Below, piece after piece: positions 21,948-22,387 of a stretch of DNA of 22,387 nucleotides; the stretch's first letter is position 1, and each line of letters starts with the position of its first letter. The DNA comes from Erysipelotrichaceae bacterium (GTDB lineage Bacteria; Bacillota_I; Bacilli_A; Erysipelotrichales; Erysipelotrichaceae): the NCBI GenBank assembly GCA_017419065.1, contig JAFOMB010000126.1, forward strand, positions 1 to 22,387. Direction: 5' to 3'. The position numbers and the translations under genes are program-made. Below the pieces are notes generated by a model. That model saw nothing but the letters and a program-made list of their open reading frames with translations, did no database searches and was not told the origin of the DNA.

Positions 21948-22387
21948 ATGAAAGAATTCCAGCTGAAATACGGATGCAATCCCAACCAGAAACCGTCCAG
22001 GATCTACATGAAGAACGGTTCCGATCTCCCGGTAGAGATCCTCTCCGGAAGACCGGGCTATATCAACTTCCTGGATGCCCTCAACTCCTGGCAGCTTGTA
22101 AAGGAACTCAAGGAAGCGCTTGGACTGCCGTGTGCAACCAGCTTCAAGCACGTCTCTCCGACCAGTGCCGCTTTAGGGCTGAAGCTCTCCGAGAAACTGA
22201 AGAAAGCCTGCTTCGTAGACGATGTCGAAGGACTCGATGACTCCCCGCTGGCCTGTGCCTATGCGAGAGCGAGAGGAACGGACCGCATGTCTTCCTATGG
22301 CGACTTTGTGGCTTTGTCTGATGTCTGCGACAGCGTCACTGCCAAGCTGATCCGCCGGGAAGTCTCGGACGGCGTCATCGCTTCGGG
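21948..22387 (+). CDS. purH: stand-alone AICAR transformylase (5' part, cut by window end)
   Basis: 146 codons are visible from the ATG at 21948. The protein starts directly in the AICAR transformylase domain: LKYGCNPNQKPSRIY, INFLDALNSWQLVKEL, SFKHVSPTSAALG (the counterpart of the SFKHVSPAGAA block of PurH) and YARARGTDRMSSYGDFVALSD. The MGS-like IMP cyclohydrolase domain found at the N-terminus of fused PurH is absent. That function is supplied by the PurO-like gene just upstream. The enzyme uses 10-formyltetrahydrofolate to formylate AICAR. The visible residues include the His and Lys of the FKHVSP loop. The remaining part lies beyond the window. Confidence 0.92.
   Translation, partial: MKEFQLKYGCNPNQKPSRIYMKNGSDLPVEILSGRPGYINFLDALNSWQLVKELKEALGLPCATSFKHVSPTSAALGLKLSEKLKKACFVDDVEGLDDSPLACAYARARGTDRMSSYGDFVALSDVCDSVTAKLIRREVSDGVIAS

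Overview
The window looks like a chromosomal segment of an anaerobic, fermentative Firmicute, probably Erysipelotrichaceae-like. Pointers to this are a group-B-type [FeFe] hydrogenase, strong AGGAGG-type ribosome sites, the SDR-type mannonate oxidoreductase (B. subtilis YjmF type), a DUF4867 protein, and a purine pathway that uses stand-alone IMP cyclohydrolase and AICAR transformylase. This taxonomy is inferred from gene content only. I see no tRNA, rRNA, insertion sequence, phage gene or CRISPR array.

Layout. Positions 1-1030 hold the 3'-truncated parB/noc-family gene and rsmG (minus strand, ATGA overlap). Positions 1081-4851 hold a membrane-anchored alpha/beta hydrolase (minus), a MATE exporter (plus) and a monomeric [FeFe] hydrogenase (plus), closed by a bidirectional terminator. 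Positions 4892-5964 hold a two-gene minus-strand unit: an unknown protein and a DUF1349 protein.

Positions 6002-13414 form a six-gene minus-strand catabolic operon (operon A). In transcription order it encodes a DUF4867 cupin-like isomerase candidate, a PfkB sugar kinase, a GH31 glycosidase of the YihQ type, a GPH-family symporter, a beta-hydroxyacid dehydrogenase and an L-fucose-isomerase-like protein. Reading frames overlap or nearly touch from the kinase onward. Positions 13513-14454 hold a divergent lipoprotein with an InlB-type repeat, followed by a small phosphatidylserine-decarboxylase C-terminus-like remnant. Positions 14824-18061 hold operon B: uxuA, an SDR-type uxuB and uxaC, which together take hexuronates to 2-keto-3-deoxygluconate. 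A divergent AraC regulator (18164-19039) probably controls it.

The right end holds a HSL-type alpha/beta hydrolase divergent from a TetR regulator, with nested palindromes between them. It then holds a three-gene purine unit: a phosphoribosyltransferase, PurO-like IMP cyclohydrolase and AICAR transformylase (cut by the window end).

How the genes may work together. Operon B is a standard hexuronate route without its KDG kinase and aldolase. Operon A has the same five functional slots as the sulfoquinovose locus yihO/Q/S/V/U: transporter, GH31 glycosidase, aldose-ketose isomerase, PfkB kinase and 3-carbon aldehyde reductase. However, the GH31 enzyme has Gln where YihQ has its sulfonate-binding Arg, no aldolase, transaldolase or transketolase is present, and an L-fucose-isomerase-like protein is added. 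Operon A is therefore the best candidate for an undescribed or variant pathway for sulfosugars or another 6-modified hexose.
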